From VAXT01 sp964591295 (GTDB lineage: Bacteria; Actinomycetota; Thermoleophilia; Gaiellales; Gaiellaceae), in NCBI GenBank assembly GCA_964591295.1, contig CAZQAG010000008.1:1-64000 (forward strand): a DNA stretch of 64,000 nt. Direction: 5' to 3'. Made by a program: the position numbers and the translations under genes. The notes under the pieces were generated by a model, which made no database searches, was not told where the DNA came from, and saw nothing but the letters and a program-made list of their open reading frames with translations. Below, piece by piece: positions 26,863 through 33,692 of the stretch (position 1 is the first letter of the stretch; the number at the start of each line of letters is the position of its first letter).

Positions 26863-26890
26863 TTGCAATTGCTCCATCCTGATCTATTCT
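26863..26890 (+). promoter_or_regulatory. promoter of the HNH-repeat gene (likely leaderless)
   Basis: TTGCAA (26863-26868), 16 bp spacer, TATTCT (26885-26890). The ATG of the next gene is only 7 bp beyond the -10 hexamer, so transcription would start at or next to the initiation codon; no Shine-Dalgarno sequence is present. Leaderless mRNAs are common in actinobacteria. Confidence 0.55.
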
Positions 26891-26897
26891 TCTTGCC

Positions 26898-27746
26898 ATG
26901 CCCCAGAAACGCCCGGTTAGCCGGGCTGTGTCACGCATCGATCCTGCAGCCCTGGCCGAGTTCCAGGCCGGGATCCGCAAGCGCTACTCGAACGAGCAGA
27001 TCATCGAGCAGCTGCGTGCCTGCGCAGAGCGACTCGGGCGCTCGCCGACCATGCGGGAGTTCGAAGAGGACTCCGAGACCACCGTTCACCCGCAGACCGT
27101 CATCCAGCACTTCGGAACCTGGAACGCGGCGAAGCGCGAGGCCGGCCTGGTTCCTCGCCGTTTCGCGAAGCCTGCCGACCTGATCAAGCTCCTCCGCGAG
27201 CTCGGCGAAGAGCTCGGGCGGCCACCGACCGCGAAGGATCTCGACGAGCACCGCGCCTCGATGCCGTCGAAGTCGCTCTACTGGCACATGTTCGGCTCGC
27301 TCAAGAACGCGCTCCGTCAGGCCGGGTTCGACGTGCCGGTGGGGGAGGAGAGGCTCGAACGCGCGATCGAACAGGGGGTTGCTCTTGCCGCGACGCTCGG
27401 GCATCTCCCGAAGTTCGCGGACTGGGCTGTGGCCCGCAAGAAGGATGCCGAGCTGATGAGCGAGTGGCAGGTCTACCGCATGCTCGAGCCCGGAGGTGGG
27501 GCGTTAGCCGGCCGCGCCGGCAGAGCCGGCATGGCCTCTTCTGGGCGGCGCCGCCAGGTCGGCGCCTGGGCAACGTTCCAGTACCTCGTCCGCGAGCGGC
27601 TACTCGCGAGTGGGGTGAAGGTGTCGCCCGAAGGGCGGCTTACAGGGCGGCCGCGATCGCCGCGAGGCGCCGCAGGCAGGACGCACCCTCGTCCGGCGCG
27701 CGCACGGCCGGGAGCGGAGCCTCCTCGAAAGCGCGGTCGGGCGTGA
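26898..27746 (+). CDS. homing-endonuclease-associated repeat (HNH_repeat) DNA-binding protein
   Basis: A 282-residue basic protein with repeated units of the homing-endonuclease-associated type: RLGRSPTMREFEEDSETT, FGTWNAAKREAGLVPRRF, then ELGRPPTAKDLDEH and FGSLKNALRQAGFDVP. No HNH nuclease motif is present, so it is probably a DNA-binding regulator. A Gly/Ala/Arg insert near residues 202-218 (GGGALAGRAGRAGMASSG) coincides with three GCCGGC palindromes. The C-terminal 40 or so residues run 107 bp into the convergent amidotransferase gene and look like read-through past a lost stop. Confidence 0.72.
   Translation: MPQKRPVSRAVSRIDPAALAEFQAGIRKRYSNEQIIEQLRACAERLGRSPTMREFEEDSETTVHPQTVIQHFGTWNAAKREAGLVPRRFAKPADLIKLLRELGEELGRPPTAKDLDEHRASMPSKSLYWHMFGSLKNALRQAGFDVPVGEERLERAIEQGVALAATLGHLPKFADWAVARKKDAELMSEWQVYRMLEPGGGALAGRAGRAGMASSGRRRQVGAWATFQYLVRERLLASGVKVSPEGRLTGRPRSPRGAAGRTHPRPARARPGAEPPRKRGRA
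27507..27530. repeat. triple GCCGGC palindrome inside the HNH-repeat gene
   Basis: GCCGGC occurs at 27507-27512, 27516-27521 and 27525-27530, with 3-nt spacers CGC and AGA, so neighbouring units can pair as hairpins. The stretch encodes a low-complexity Gly/Ala/Arg insert that interrupts an otherwise conserved-looking protein. Confidence 0.6.
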
Positions 27747-28431
27747 AGCGCTCCGATCCGATCCGCCGGCCCTCGGCCAGCGAGAGCAAGATGCCCTCGG
27801 GCAGCTCGCGCTTCCTCAGCCGCAGGCCCAGGTAGCGATCGACGACCTCGAGCGCGTCCTTCGTGGACGCGAAGAAGGCTTCCTTCTTACCCTCGCCGAG
27901 CCAGAGCGGTCGCCCAACCCCGCGTGCGACGAAAACGGTGTCGCGCATTCGCTCGTCGAGCCAGGCGGTGGCCATCGAGCCGCGGAGCTCCTCGAGCACC
28001 TTCGCCCGCGGGCCCTCCGCGTCGATGAGCGCGAAGATCGCCTCTGAGTCGACCGTCATGTCGGGCTCCTGCCGCCGAAAGCCGTGGCCGGCGAAGATCT
28101 CCTCGTCATTGAGGATGATCCCGTTGTGGACGCCCCTGACGGCGCCGTGGCCGACGGGATGGTTGTTGGCGGCAATCGTGGGGTGACCCTTCGTGTAGTC
28201 GCGTACGTGGATCAGCGCCTCGGTTGCCTTGCTGTGAATCGAGATCCGCTCGAGAAGGGCGCTCGCACCCGAGCGTTGCTTGTGCACGGAGAGTGAGCCG
28301 CCGTCGCTGCGATAGGCGTACCCGACCGCATCAGCGCCGCGCTCGGCGATTCCGGCGAGCAGGGCCTGGGCCGCGAGCGTCCGGTTGATTCGGCTCGCGC
28401 GATGGAGGCTGTATCCGGCGATTCCACACAT
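27640..28431 (-). CDS. class II glutamine amidotransferase (stand-alone glutaminase domain)
   Basis: A 263-residue Ntn-hydrolase beginning MCGIAGYSLHRASRINR, so Cys2 becomes the N-terminal nucleophile. The glutamine-binding elements are seen as VRDYTKGHPTIAANNHPV and GAVRGVHNGIILNDEEIF, then DSEAIFALID. There is no synthase or isomerase domain behind it, unlike GlmS, PurF or AsnB. It therefore either hydrolyses a gamma-glutamyl amide itself or works with an unlinked partner. It is divergent from the sigma-factor gene at 28628. Confidence 0.85.
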   Translation of the reverse strand: MCGIAGYSLHRASRINRTLAAQALLAGIAERGADAVGYAYRSDGGSLSVHKQRSGASALLERISIHSKATEALIHVRDYTKGHPTIAANNHPVGHGAVRGVHNGIILNDEEIFAGHGFRRQEPDMTVDSEAIFALIDAEGPRAKVLEELRGSMATAWLDERMRDTVFVARGVGRPLWLGEGKKEAFFASTKDALEVVDRYLGLRLRKRELPEGILLSLAEGRRIGSERFTPDRAFEEAPLPAVRAPDEGASCLRRLAAIAAAL

Positions 28432-28568
28432 GGGTCTGATCGTAGGAGCCTCGCCAGACGACCTCGGCTCGCTCGTAGCGGCGCCGGGAGACCCCTGACA
28501 CATACGACGACCGAGACCGACTCGGGTTAGCTACAAGCTGGTTCGGTATTCGTTAAGGGAGCGTCAGT

Positions 28569-28585
28569 CCCTCGATCGAGGGTAC
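28569..28585. promoter_or_regulatory. palindromic operator-like site upstream of a sigma gene
   Basis: CCCTCGATCGAGGG (28569-28582) is a perfect 14-bp palindrome followed by TAC, 43 bp upstream of the chosen sigma ATG. A 16/17 match (CCCTCGATCAAGGGTAC) lies at 62290-62306, upstream of the second subtilase gene. It could be a shared regulator site. Confidence 0.35.
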
Positions 28586-28627
28586 TCGACTAAGCCACCC
28601 CGCTTGGCGACCGATAACACGGCTCGA

Positions 28628-29587
28628 ATGGCCCGGCCGCTCCCCCAGCAACCGCCCGAATCCGACCCCACACCCGAGCTGAAGCTCGAGGTCGTTGCCG
28701 ACCCGGCTCGCCTGGACGAGCCGGCGGAGGTCGAGGAGAAAGACCCCTACGACGTCACGCCCGCGGTCACGCAGGACCCGCTGAAGCTCTACGTCCGCCA
28801 GATCGGCGACGGGCGGCTCCTCACCCCGCAGGAAGAGCGCGAGCTCGCCCGCCGCAAGGACGACGGGGACGAGGCCGCTAAACGCCGGCTGATCGAGTGC
28901 AATCTCCGGCTCGTGATGTCGATCACGCGTAACTACACGAAGGCCGGTGTGCCACTGCTCGACCTGATCCAGGAGGGCAACCTCGGCCTGATTCGCGCGG
29001 TCGAGAAGTTCGACTACAAGCTCGGTTACAAGCTTTCGACCTACGCCACCTGGTGGATCCGCCAGGCCGTGACGCGCGCCCTCGCAGATCAGGGCCGCAC
29101 GATCCGGCTGCCGGTCCACGTCGCGGAGCAGACGAGAAAGGTGCTCCGTGCCCGCCGCGTCCTCGCCCAGAAGCTGAATCGCGATCCATTGGTGCCCGAG
29201 ATCGCCAAGGAGGCGGGCTTCCCGCCCGAACGTGTGCAGGAGTTGCTCGAGCTGATCGAGGATCCCGTCAGCCTCGAGACGCCGGTGGGGGACGGGGAGA
29301 GCATCTTCGGAGACCTGATCGAGGACACGAAGTCGGACCAGCCGGACGCCGCGACGGCGAAGATGCTTCGCTCGCGCGAGCTCGCCGGTGCGCTCCGCCG
29401 CCTGACCCCGCGCATGCGCCGCGTGCTGACGCTGCGGTTCGGCCTCGACGGCGAGAGCCCACAGACACTCGAGCAGGTCGGCATCGGCCTCGGCATCACC
29501 CGTGAGCGGGTGCGCCAGCTCGAAGCGCGCGCACTAAGAGAGCTACGACAGGTTGCACCGGGCCTGCAGCTCTACCTCAGCGAATAG
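28628..29587 (+). CDS. RpoD-family sigma factor (primary-like, short N-terminus)
   Basis: A 319-residue sigma-70 factor. It has region 1.2 (DPLKLYVRQIGDGRLLTPQE), region 2 (NLRLVMSITRNY, LIQEGNLGLIRAVEKFDY, STYATWWIRQAVTRAL), region 3 and a full region 4 with ITRERVRQLEARALRELR. Region 1.1 is absent, replaced by a Pro/Glu-rich leader, so it is an HrdB/SigB-like group 1 or 2 factor. ATG 28628 is chosen; a TTG at 28604 would add 8 residues. It is convergent with the second RpoD-type gene. Confidence 0.92.
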   Translation: MARPLPQQPPESDPTPELKLEVVADPARLDEPAEVEEKDPYDVTPAVTQDPLKLYVRQIGDGRLLTPQEERELARRKDDGDEAAKRRLIECNLRLVMSITRNYTKAGVPLLDLIQEGNLGLIRAVEKFDYKLGYKLSTYATWWIRQAVTRALADQGRTIRLPVHVAEQTRKVLRARRVLAQKLNRDPLVPEIAKEAGFPPERVQELLELIEDPVSLETPVGDGESIFGDLIEDTKSDQPDAATAKMLRSRELAGALRRLTPRMRRVLTLRFGLDGESPQTLEQVGIGLGITRERVRQLEARALRELRQVAPGLQLYLSE

Positions 29588-29615
29588 CCAGCCGCTCGCG
29601 CAACAGATCCTTTCC

Positions 29616-29642
29616 GACTTAGCAACAGGCTGTTGCAAAGTC
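29616..29642. repeat. 27-bp dispersed palindrome, copy 2
   Basis: Arms GACTTAGCAACAG (29616-29628) and CTGTTGCAAAGTC (29630-29642) around a central G, with one A/A mismatch. It lies 28 bp past the stop of the plus-strand sigma gene, between two convergent sigma genes. Confidence 0.8.
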
Positions 29643-29672
29643 GTTTTCGGGGTTCCATTCGAGCTGGGACTC

Positions 29673-29713
29673 AGGAAAGTCGTCATGGCGCGCGCAGCGC
29701 GCCGGACTTTCCT
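29673..29713 (-). terminator. nested hairpin after rpoD; conserved-core element copy 1
   Basis: Outer arms AGGAAAGTC (29673-29681) and GACTTTCCT (29705-29713) form 9 bp. Inside are GGCGCGC (29687-29693) and GCGCGCC (29697-29703) with loop GCA. It begins 6 bp past the minus-strand sigma stop. The core AAGTCGTCATGGCGCGC is repeated after sepF at 58080. Likely a terminator built on a mobile or conserved palindrome. Confidence 0.7.
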
Positions 29714-29719
29714 CGACTA

Positions 29720-30763
29720 CTAGCCGGCGATCGATTCCATCTCGCGCAGCTTCGAGAGCCGCCTCAGGGCGTGCACCTCGATCTGCCGCACTCGCTCGCG
29801 TGTCAGGCCGAGCGTGCGGCCGATCTCCTCGAGCGTCTTCGGCTCCGAGTCGACGAGCCCGTAGCGAAGAGCAATCACCTTGCGCTCGCGGTCGGAGAGG
29901 GCGGCCAGCCCGCGACCGAGTGCCTGACTGCGCAGCGTGATCTCGACCGCGTCCTCGGGGGAGGGGCCGTCGCCGGCAACGAAGTCGCCGAAGACCGCAT
30001 CCTCCGTCTCGCCGACGGGCTGGTCCAGGCTCGTCGATGCCCGCGCCGCGGCTTTCACCTCGCGTGCCTGCTCAACCGGGAGACTCGCCTCCTCGGCGAT
30101 CTCGGCGAGCGTGGGCTCCCGGCCGAGCTGCGTCCAGAGCAGGCGCTCGGCCTTGTTCATCTTCTGAAGGCGTTCGACGATGTGAACGGGCATGCGGATC
30201 GTCCGTGCCTTGTCCGCGAGCGCGCGCGCGACCGCCTGGCGGATCCACCACGTCGCGTACGTCGAGAACTTGTAGCCCCGCCGCCAGTCGAACTTCTCCA
30301 CGGCGCGGATGAGCCCGAGAGTTCCCTCCTGGATCAGGTCGAGGAACGGGAGACCCTGGTTGCGGTAGTTCTTCGCGATCGAGACGACGAGGCGCAGGTT
30401 CGACTGAATCATGTGCTGCTTCGCCTGCGGGTCGCCGCGCTCGATCCGCTTCGAGAGCTCGACCTCCTGGGCAGCGGTGAGGAGCGCATGGCGGCCGGCC
30501 TCGCGCAGGAACAACTGGAGCGCGTCCGTTGTCGTCTCGTAGACGACCGGCTGGGGCGGCGCCTGCTCCTTCTCGTCCTCGAGGATCTCGATTCCGCGCT
30601 GGTCGAGCTCGCGGCGGAGCGCCTCGACCTCGAGGTCGCTGAGCTCGTGCGCGTCGACGAGCTCCGCCAGCTCGGACGCACGGACGTTGCCAGCCTGCTC
30701 GGCGGACTCGATGACCTGACGAACGTCCTCGGCGCCGAGGACGTTCTCTAGTTCAACGGCCAT
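29720..30763 (-). CDS. rpoD: RNA polymerase principal sigma factor RpoD/SigA
   Basis: A 347-residue sigma-70 with an N-terminal region 1.1-like acidic module (ASELAELVDAHELSDLEVEA), region 1.2 (DALQLFLREAGRHALLTAAQ), region 2 (NLRLVVSIAKNYRNQGLPFL, LIQEGTLGLIRAVEKFDW, STYATWWIRQAVARAL) and region 4 (LGLTRERVRQIEVHALRRL). Region 1.1 and the canonical regions suggest that this is the housekeeping factor and the convergent neighbour a relative. A possible promoter on the minus strand is TTTGAT-N16-TACTAA ending 12 bp before the ATG. Confidence 0.93.
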   Translation of the reverse strand: MAVELENVLGAEDVRQVIESAEQAGNVRASELAELVDAHELSDLEVEALRRELDQRGIEILEDEKEQAPPQPVVYETTTDALQLFLREAGRHALLTAAQEVELSKRIERGDPQAKQHMIQSNLRLVVSIAKNYRNQGLPFLDLIQEGTLGLIRAVEKFDWRRGYKFSTYATWWIRQAVARALADKARTIRMPVHIVERLQKMNKAERLLWTQLGREPTLAEIAEEASLPVEQAREVKAAARASTSLDQPVGETEDAVFGDFVAGDGPSPEDAVEITLRSQALGRGLAALSDRERKVIALRYGLVDSEPKTLEEIGRTLGLTRERVRQIEVHALRRLSKLREMESIAG

Positions 30764-31193
30764 TAACTCGTTCTCTTAGTACCAGGGCGATGCTCAGATC
30801 AAACACCATAGCTGCCGGTGCTGCACGAGACCAGCCTGCGAAGTCAATGCACGGTAATCAGTGTTATGTCAAGTTGGAGCAAAGGGAGCGGCACGGCTCT
30901 CTCTTCCCCAGGGTTGTCCACAGAACGGCGACGAGGATGTGGAAAATGTTGAAAACTGAATACTTTGCAATTTGCGGCGTCGGCGTTCTGACAGGTCTTG
31001 AAAGGACGAGTTGACATCTCTACTGTCCCGATTGCGCCGAGCACGGAACGCGAGTAGGTCGAGGCCCAGCCGGGCGGCCGTAGGCGGAAGCCGAAAGTTG
31101 GTCGATTGGGCGGACGAAAGCGAAACCGGCTCGGCGAATTTTTTTGGTCCGACGCGGAGCGAGTCCCGGCCCGCCAGTAGAATCGCAGCCGCA
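30764..31193. other. 430-bp gene-free region with two DnaA-box-like sites
   Basis: No protein-coding frame stands out here. The stretch is more AT-rich than the window, especially 30935-31010. It holds TTGTCCACA (30914-30922) and, in the opposite direction, TGTGGAAAA (30938-30946), both close to the DnaA-box consensus, and a TTGACA at 31012. The rpoD promoter (minus) and the promoter of the small membrane gene (plus) should lie here. A regulatory DnaA target is plausible; an origin is unlikely from two boxes alone. Confidence 0.45.
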
Positions 31194-31400
31194 ATGACGT
31201 TCCACCTGCGTCCCCCGAGCATCGACAAAGGCGTCGTCGCCTTCCTCTGGTCGTTCGGCTTCTTCCTCTACCTCTGGCTCGGAATGATCGCCATCGGGAT
31301 CGGCAAAGGGGCGGCCTTCATCCTCTCCGCCATCGCAGGTGCAGCCATCTTCCTGTACGTCCGGATCTACGGCGAGGAGCGGACGACCCGCGCCAGGTAG
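31194..31400 (+). CDS. small two-helix membrane protein, unknown
   Basis: A 68-residue protein starting MTFHLRPPSIDKGVVAFLWS. It has two hydrophobic helices (VVAFLWSFGFFLYLWLGMIA and AAFILSAIAGAAIFLYVRIY) and a charged C-terminus. No recognised family. The ATG at 31194 is used because the in-frame sequence upstream is low-quality, Arg/Ser-rich and lacks hydrophobic pattern. It is followed at once by two hairpins, which supports a real short transcription unit. Confidence 0.6.
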   Translation: MTFHLRPPSIDKGVVAFLWSFGFFLYLWLGMIAIGIGKGAAFILSAIAGAAIFLYVRIYGEERTTRAR

Positions 31401-31404
31401 CTAG

Positions 31405-31450
31405 GTCCCGGGCCACGGGCCCGGGACTCGCGCAAAGTGCTTCGCACTTT
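31405..31450 (+). terminator. tandem hairpin terminator
   Basis: A perfect 10-bp stem GTCCCGGGCC (31405-31414) / GGCCCGGGAC (31418-31427) with loop ACG is followed by AAAGTGC (31434-31440) / GCACTTT (31444-31450) with loop TTC. It starts 5 bp past the stop of the small membrane gene. Confidence 0.75.
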
Positions 31451-31584
31451 CCGCGACCAAAAGCACGCCTCCCGAAACACGACACCTCGACCGACCCGCC
31501 CGTGCCACGGTCGTTCTTGCGGCTTTGTCGCGCCACGCGCGCCCTCGGGCGCCTCTTGTTGGCTGACTCCGCCCGCGCGGGTAG

Positions 31585-31776
31585 CTAGACCGCGCTGGCC
31601 CGGGCGCGGTGGTCGCCGACCAGAGCGCTCAGGAGCAGGCGCGCGAGCTCGTCGCCGATCGCCTGCTGAAGGCGGTAGACGCCCGTCGGTCCGACGTGCT
31701 GAATGCTGTTCAGGCGGGCGCAGTGCTCGAGGATGAGAGCAAGACCACGGCTGGGCTGTGGCGTGGCGGCGTCCAT
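31585..31776 (-). CDS. small hypothetical protein
   Basis: A 63-residue frame, MDAATPQPSRGLALILEHCA at the start, then an amphipathic C-terminal helix RLQQAIGDELARLLLSALVG. Not recognised. A helix ending in LARLLLSALVGDHR resembles short actinobacterial proteins of unknown role, but this is only an impression. The ATG at 31776 has no strong ribosome binding site. It lies downstream of a membrane-protein gene in the same orientation. Confidence 0.4.
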   Translation of the reverse strand: MDAATPQPSRGLALILEHCARLNSIQHVGPTGVYRLQQAIGDELARLLLSALVGDHRARASAV

Positions 31777-31832
31777 TCTGTCCGAGTATCGGCGCCTACC
31801 TCCCGCCCTTCGATCCCTCCCGGGAGTGAGCG

Positions 31833-32477
31833 CTACTCCGTCTTGGGCGGCTCGTTCGTCGTGGGCTTCGGCTCTGCCTCGGGTTGTGGCGCACCGGAGC
31901 CGCCTCCTTCGCGGATGTGGACGCGGCGATCGTCCGACAACCCCTCGTCCGTGACCGCTTCCTGCCCCTGGGGGCCTGCTGCCACCGCCGGCCCGTGAGG
32001 ATCCGTTACCGCCGGTGTCGCCACCGGCGTCTGCTTCCGAACCCGCGGCCCGGTCGTATCGAAGGTGAAGCCGAAGACGAGCCCGACCCCGAACGCAATC
32101 GCCGGGTACATGAACCTCAGGTCTCCCACGACGGCTCCGATCCCGAGATCGTCCGACCAGTTGCGTGCATGGCCGCCCAACCAGTGGTCGCCCGGTTCGC
32201 TGGCCGCAATCACCCAGCCGCCGGCGAGCAGGACAGGCAGGAACGCCATCAGGAACACGTTTCCCGACACTCGTGGCCACCCCCACTTCGTCCAGCCGCC
32301 CAGCAGCTGCGAGAGCGCCATCGTCAGCCCGGCGGCGGCGACCAGCCCCGCTATGGCCCAATGGTCTCCCATGGAGAGCGATTCCTCGTCTGGGATCAAG
32401 CTCGCGGCGAGCCAGAGCAGGACTCCGGCAGCTGCGGCGCCGATCAGGGTCAGCGCTCCTCTCGTCAGGCCGTACAT
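31833..32477 (-). CDS. four-helix membrane protein, unknown
   Basis: A 214-residue membrane protein. ATG 32477 is preceded by GGAGG at 8 bp, preferred over an ATG 24 bp upstream. The four hydrophobic helices include ALTLIGAAAAGVLLWLAASL and FMYPAIAFGVGLVFGFTFD. A long hydrophilic C-terminal tail of about 75 residues is rich in Pro, Glu and Gly. The block GAVVGDLRFMYPAIAFGVG resembles a block in the membrane protein encoded at 40751-41623, so the two may share a family. Function unknown. Confidence 0.72.
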   Translation of the reverse strand: MYGLTRGALTLIGAAAAGVLLWLAASLIPDEESLSMGDHWAIAGLVAAAGLTMALSQLLGGWTKWGWPRVSGNVFLMAFLPVLLAGGWVIAASEPGDHWLGGHARNWSDDLGIGAVVGDLRFMYPAIAFGVGLVFGFTFDTTGPRVRKQTPVATPAVTDPHGPAVAAGPQGQEAVTDEGLSDDRRVHIREGGGSGAPQPEAEPKPTTNEPPKTE

Positions 32478-32519
32478 GACACCACCTCCACCCCGGTCCA
32501 TGCCCGTTTCGCGTTCGTT

Positions 32520-33113
32520 TTAGTCGAGCAGGCGCGAGTCGAAGCGACCCGAGTCGAGATCGTCCCTGAACTCCTCCAGCAAGCGGTCTGCGTCGCCGGC
32601 GAACACATGCGGGACGACGCCGATCTCGCGGTCGTTGTGGAACGGGAGGTCGACGTGCTCGTGCGAGACGAGGTTGACCGAGATCCGGTCGCACACCGGG
32701 CAGCGAACGGCCACCCCGAGCGAGTCGTCGCCGGGGGAGAGCAGGAAGAACGAGGACGGGAAGACGGGTCGCGACCGGTCTTCCGGATAGCAGTAGAAGC
32801 TCCACGGCCAGTCGCCGGCCTGGATGCGGCGCACGGCGAGGTCGGAGAGCTCGGCGGCGGTCTCCTCGAAGCGCGCGGTCATGAGGTTGAGGAAGCGCTC
32901 CTCGCTCAGGCCGAGCGGAGCCCAGTCGAGCTCCGCGTCCGAGACGAGCCCCGGATGTTCCTCACCACACGGGCAGTCGAACACCACGTGGAAGACGGCC
33001 GGGTGCTCGGCGCCGGGCAGCCGGTCCAGGATGCGGAAGGCCGACAGCCGAACACGGGTCTCCCCGTGGCGGGGGCAGGCAAACGAGTACCGCGTTGTGA
33101 GCGCGTCGTACAT
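32520..33113 (-). CDS. CpXC-type cysteine-rich protein, unknown
   Basis: A 197-residue cytosolic protein with several paired cysteines: FACPRHGETRV, VFDCPCGEEHPGLVSD and VRCPVCDRISVNLVSHEHVD. The arrangement resembles CpXC-domain (PF14353) or related zinc-ribbon proteins, so zinc binding is likely. No catalytic motif was recognised. It lies between a membrane protein and apt, all on the minus strand. Confidence 0.68.
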   Translation of the reverse strand: MYDALTTRYSFACPRHGETRVRLSAFRILDRLPGAEHPAVFHVVFDCPCGEEHPGLVSDAELDWAPLGLSEERFLNLMTARFEETAAELSDLAVRRIQAGDWPWSFYCYPEDRSRPVFPSSFFLLSPGDDSLGVAVRCPVCDRISVNLVSHEHVDLPFHNDREIGVVPHVFAGDADRLLEEFRDDLDSGRFDSRLLD

Positions 33114-33161
33114 GCCTCTCTATAGACGTTTTAGTCGACTTCCCGGACGGAAGCGTGACCC

Positions 33162-33692
33162 TTAGTAGTGAATCAGCGAGAAAACGTCGTAGCCGGAGAG
33201 TTTCTCGGCGCCCTTCAGGAAGTCGAGCTCGATGAGAAAGGCCATTCCGACGACATGTCCACCCAGCTGCTCGACGAGGCCGGCCATCGCCTTCGACGTT
33301 CCCCCGGTTGCCAGGACGTCGTCGTGGATGAGCGCGCGCGTCCCGCCTTCGAACGCATCCGCCTGGAGCTCGAGCGAGTTCCGGCCGTACTCGAGCGCGT
33401 ACTCGGCGCTGATCGTCTCCAGCGGCAGCTTGCCCGGCCGCCGGGCCGGAACGAAGCCACAACCGAGCTTGTAGGCAATCGCCGAGCCGATGAAGAAGCC
33501 GCGCGCCTCGCCGCCGATCACGACGTCCGGCTTACGCTCCTCGGCCCAGTCGGCAAGCAGGTCGATCGTTTGCTTCAGGGCATCGCGGTCGGCGAGCAGC
33601 GGCATGATGTCCTTGAAGACGATCCCCTTCTCCGGCCAGTCCGGGACGTCGCGGATCTTGGCCTTCAGCTCCTCCACGCCGGCGACGGCCAT
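33162..33692 (-). CDS. apt: adenine phosphoribosyltransferase
   Basis: A 176-residue type I PRTase converting adenine and PRPP to AMP. It has the family opening IRDVPDWPEKGIVFKDIMPL, the hood/base segment GGEARGFFIGSAIAYKLG, and the PRPP-binding motif ALIHDDVLATGGTSKAM. The start codon overlaps the last base of the upstream MerR-type gene, so the two are coupled. In many actinobacteria apt is placed near stringent-response genes; here it follows a regulator set. Confidence 0.95.
   Translation of the reverse strand: MAVAGVEELKAKIRDVPDWPEKGIVFKDIMPLLADRDALKQTIDLLADWAEERKPDVVIGGEARGFFIGSAIAYKLGCGFVPARRPGKLPLETISAEYALEYGRNSLELQADAFEGGTRALIHDDVLATGGTSKAMAGLVEQLGGHVVGMAFLIELDFLKGAEKLSGYDVFSLIHY

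Noticed and set aside
30764..31193. Chromosomal origin of replication
   Set aside because: Only two DnaA-like boxes and no dnaA, dnaN or gyrB nearby; treated as a regulatory candidate.
31585..32805. One long minus-strand frame of about 400 codons
   Set aside because: It is Arg/Pro/Gly-rich shadow across two better genes; only its last 63 codons look like a possible protein.
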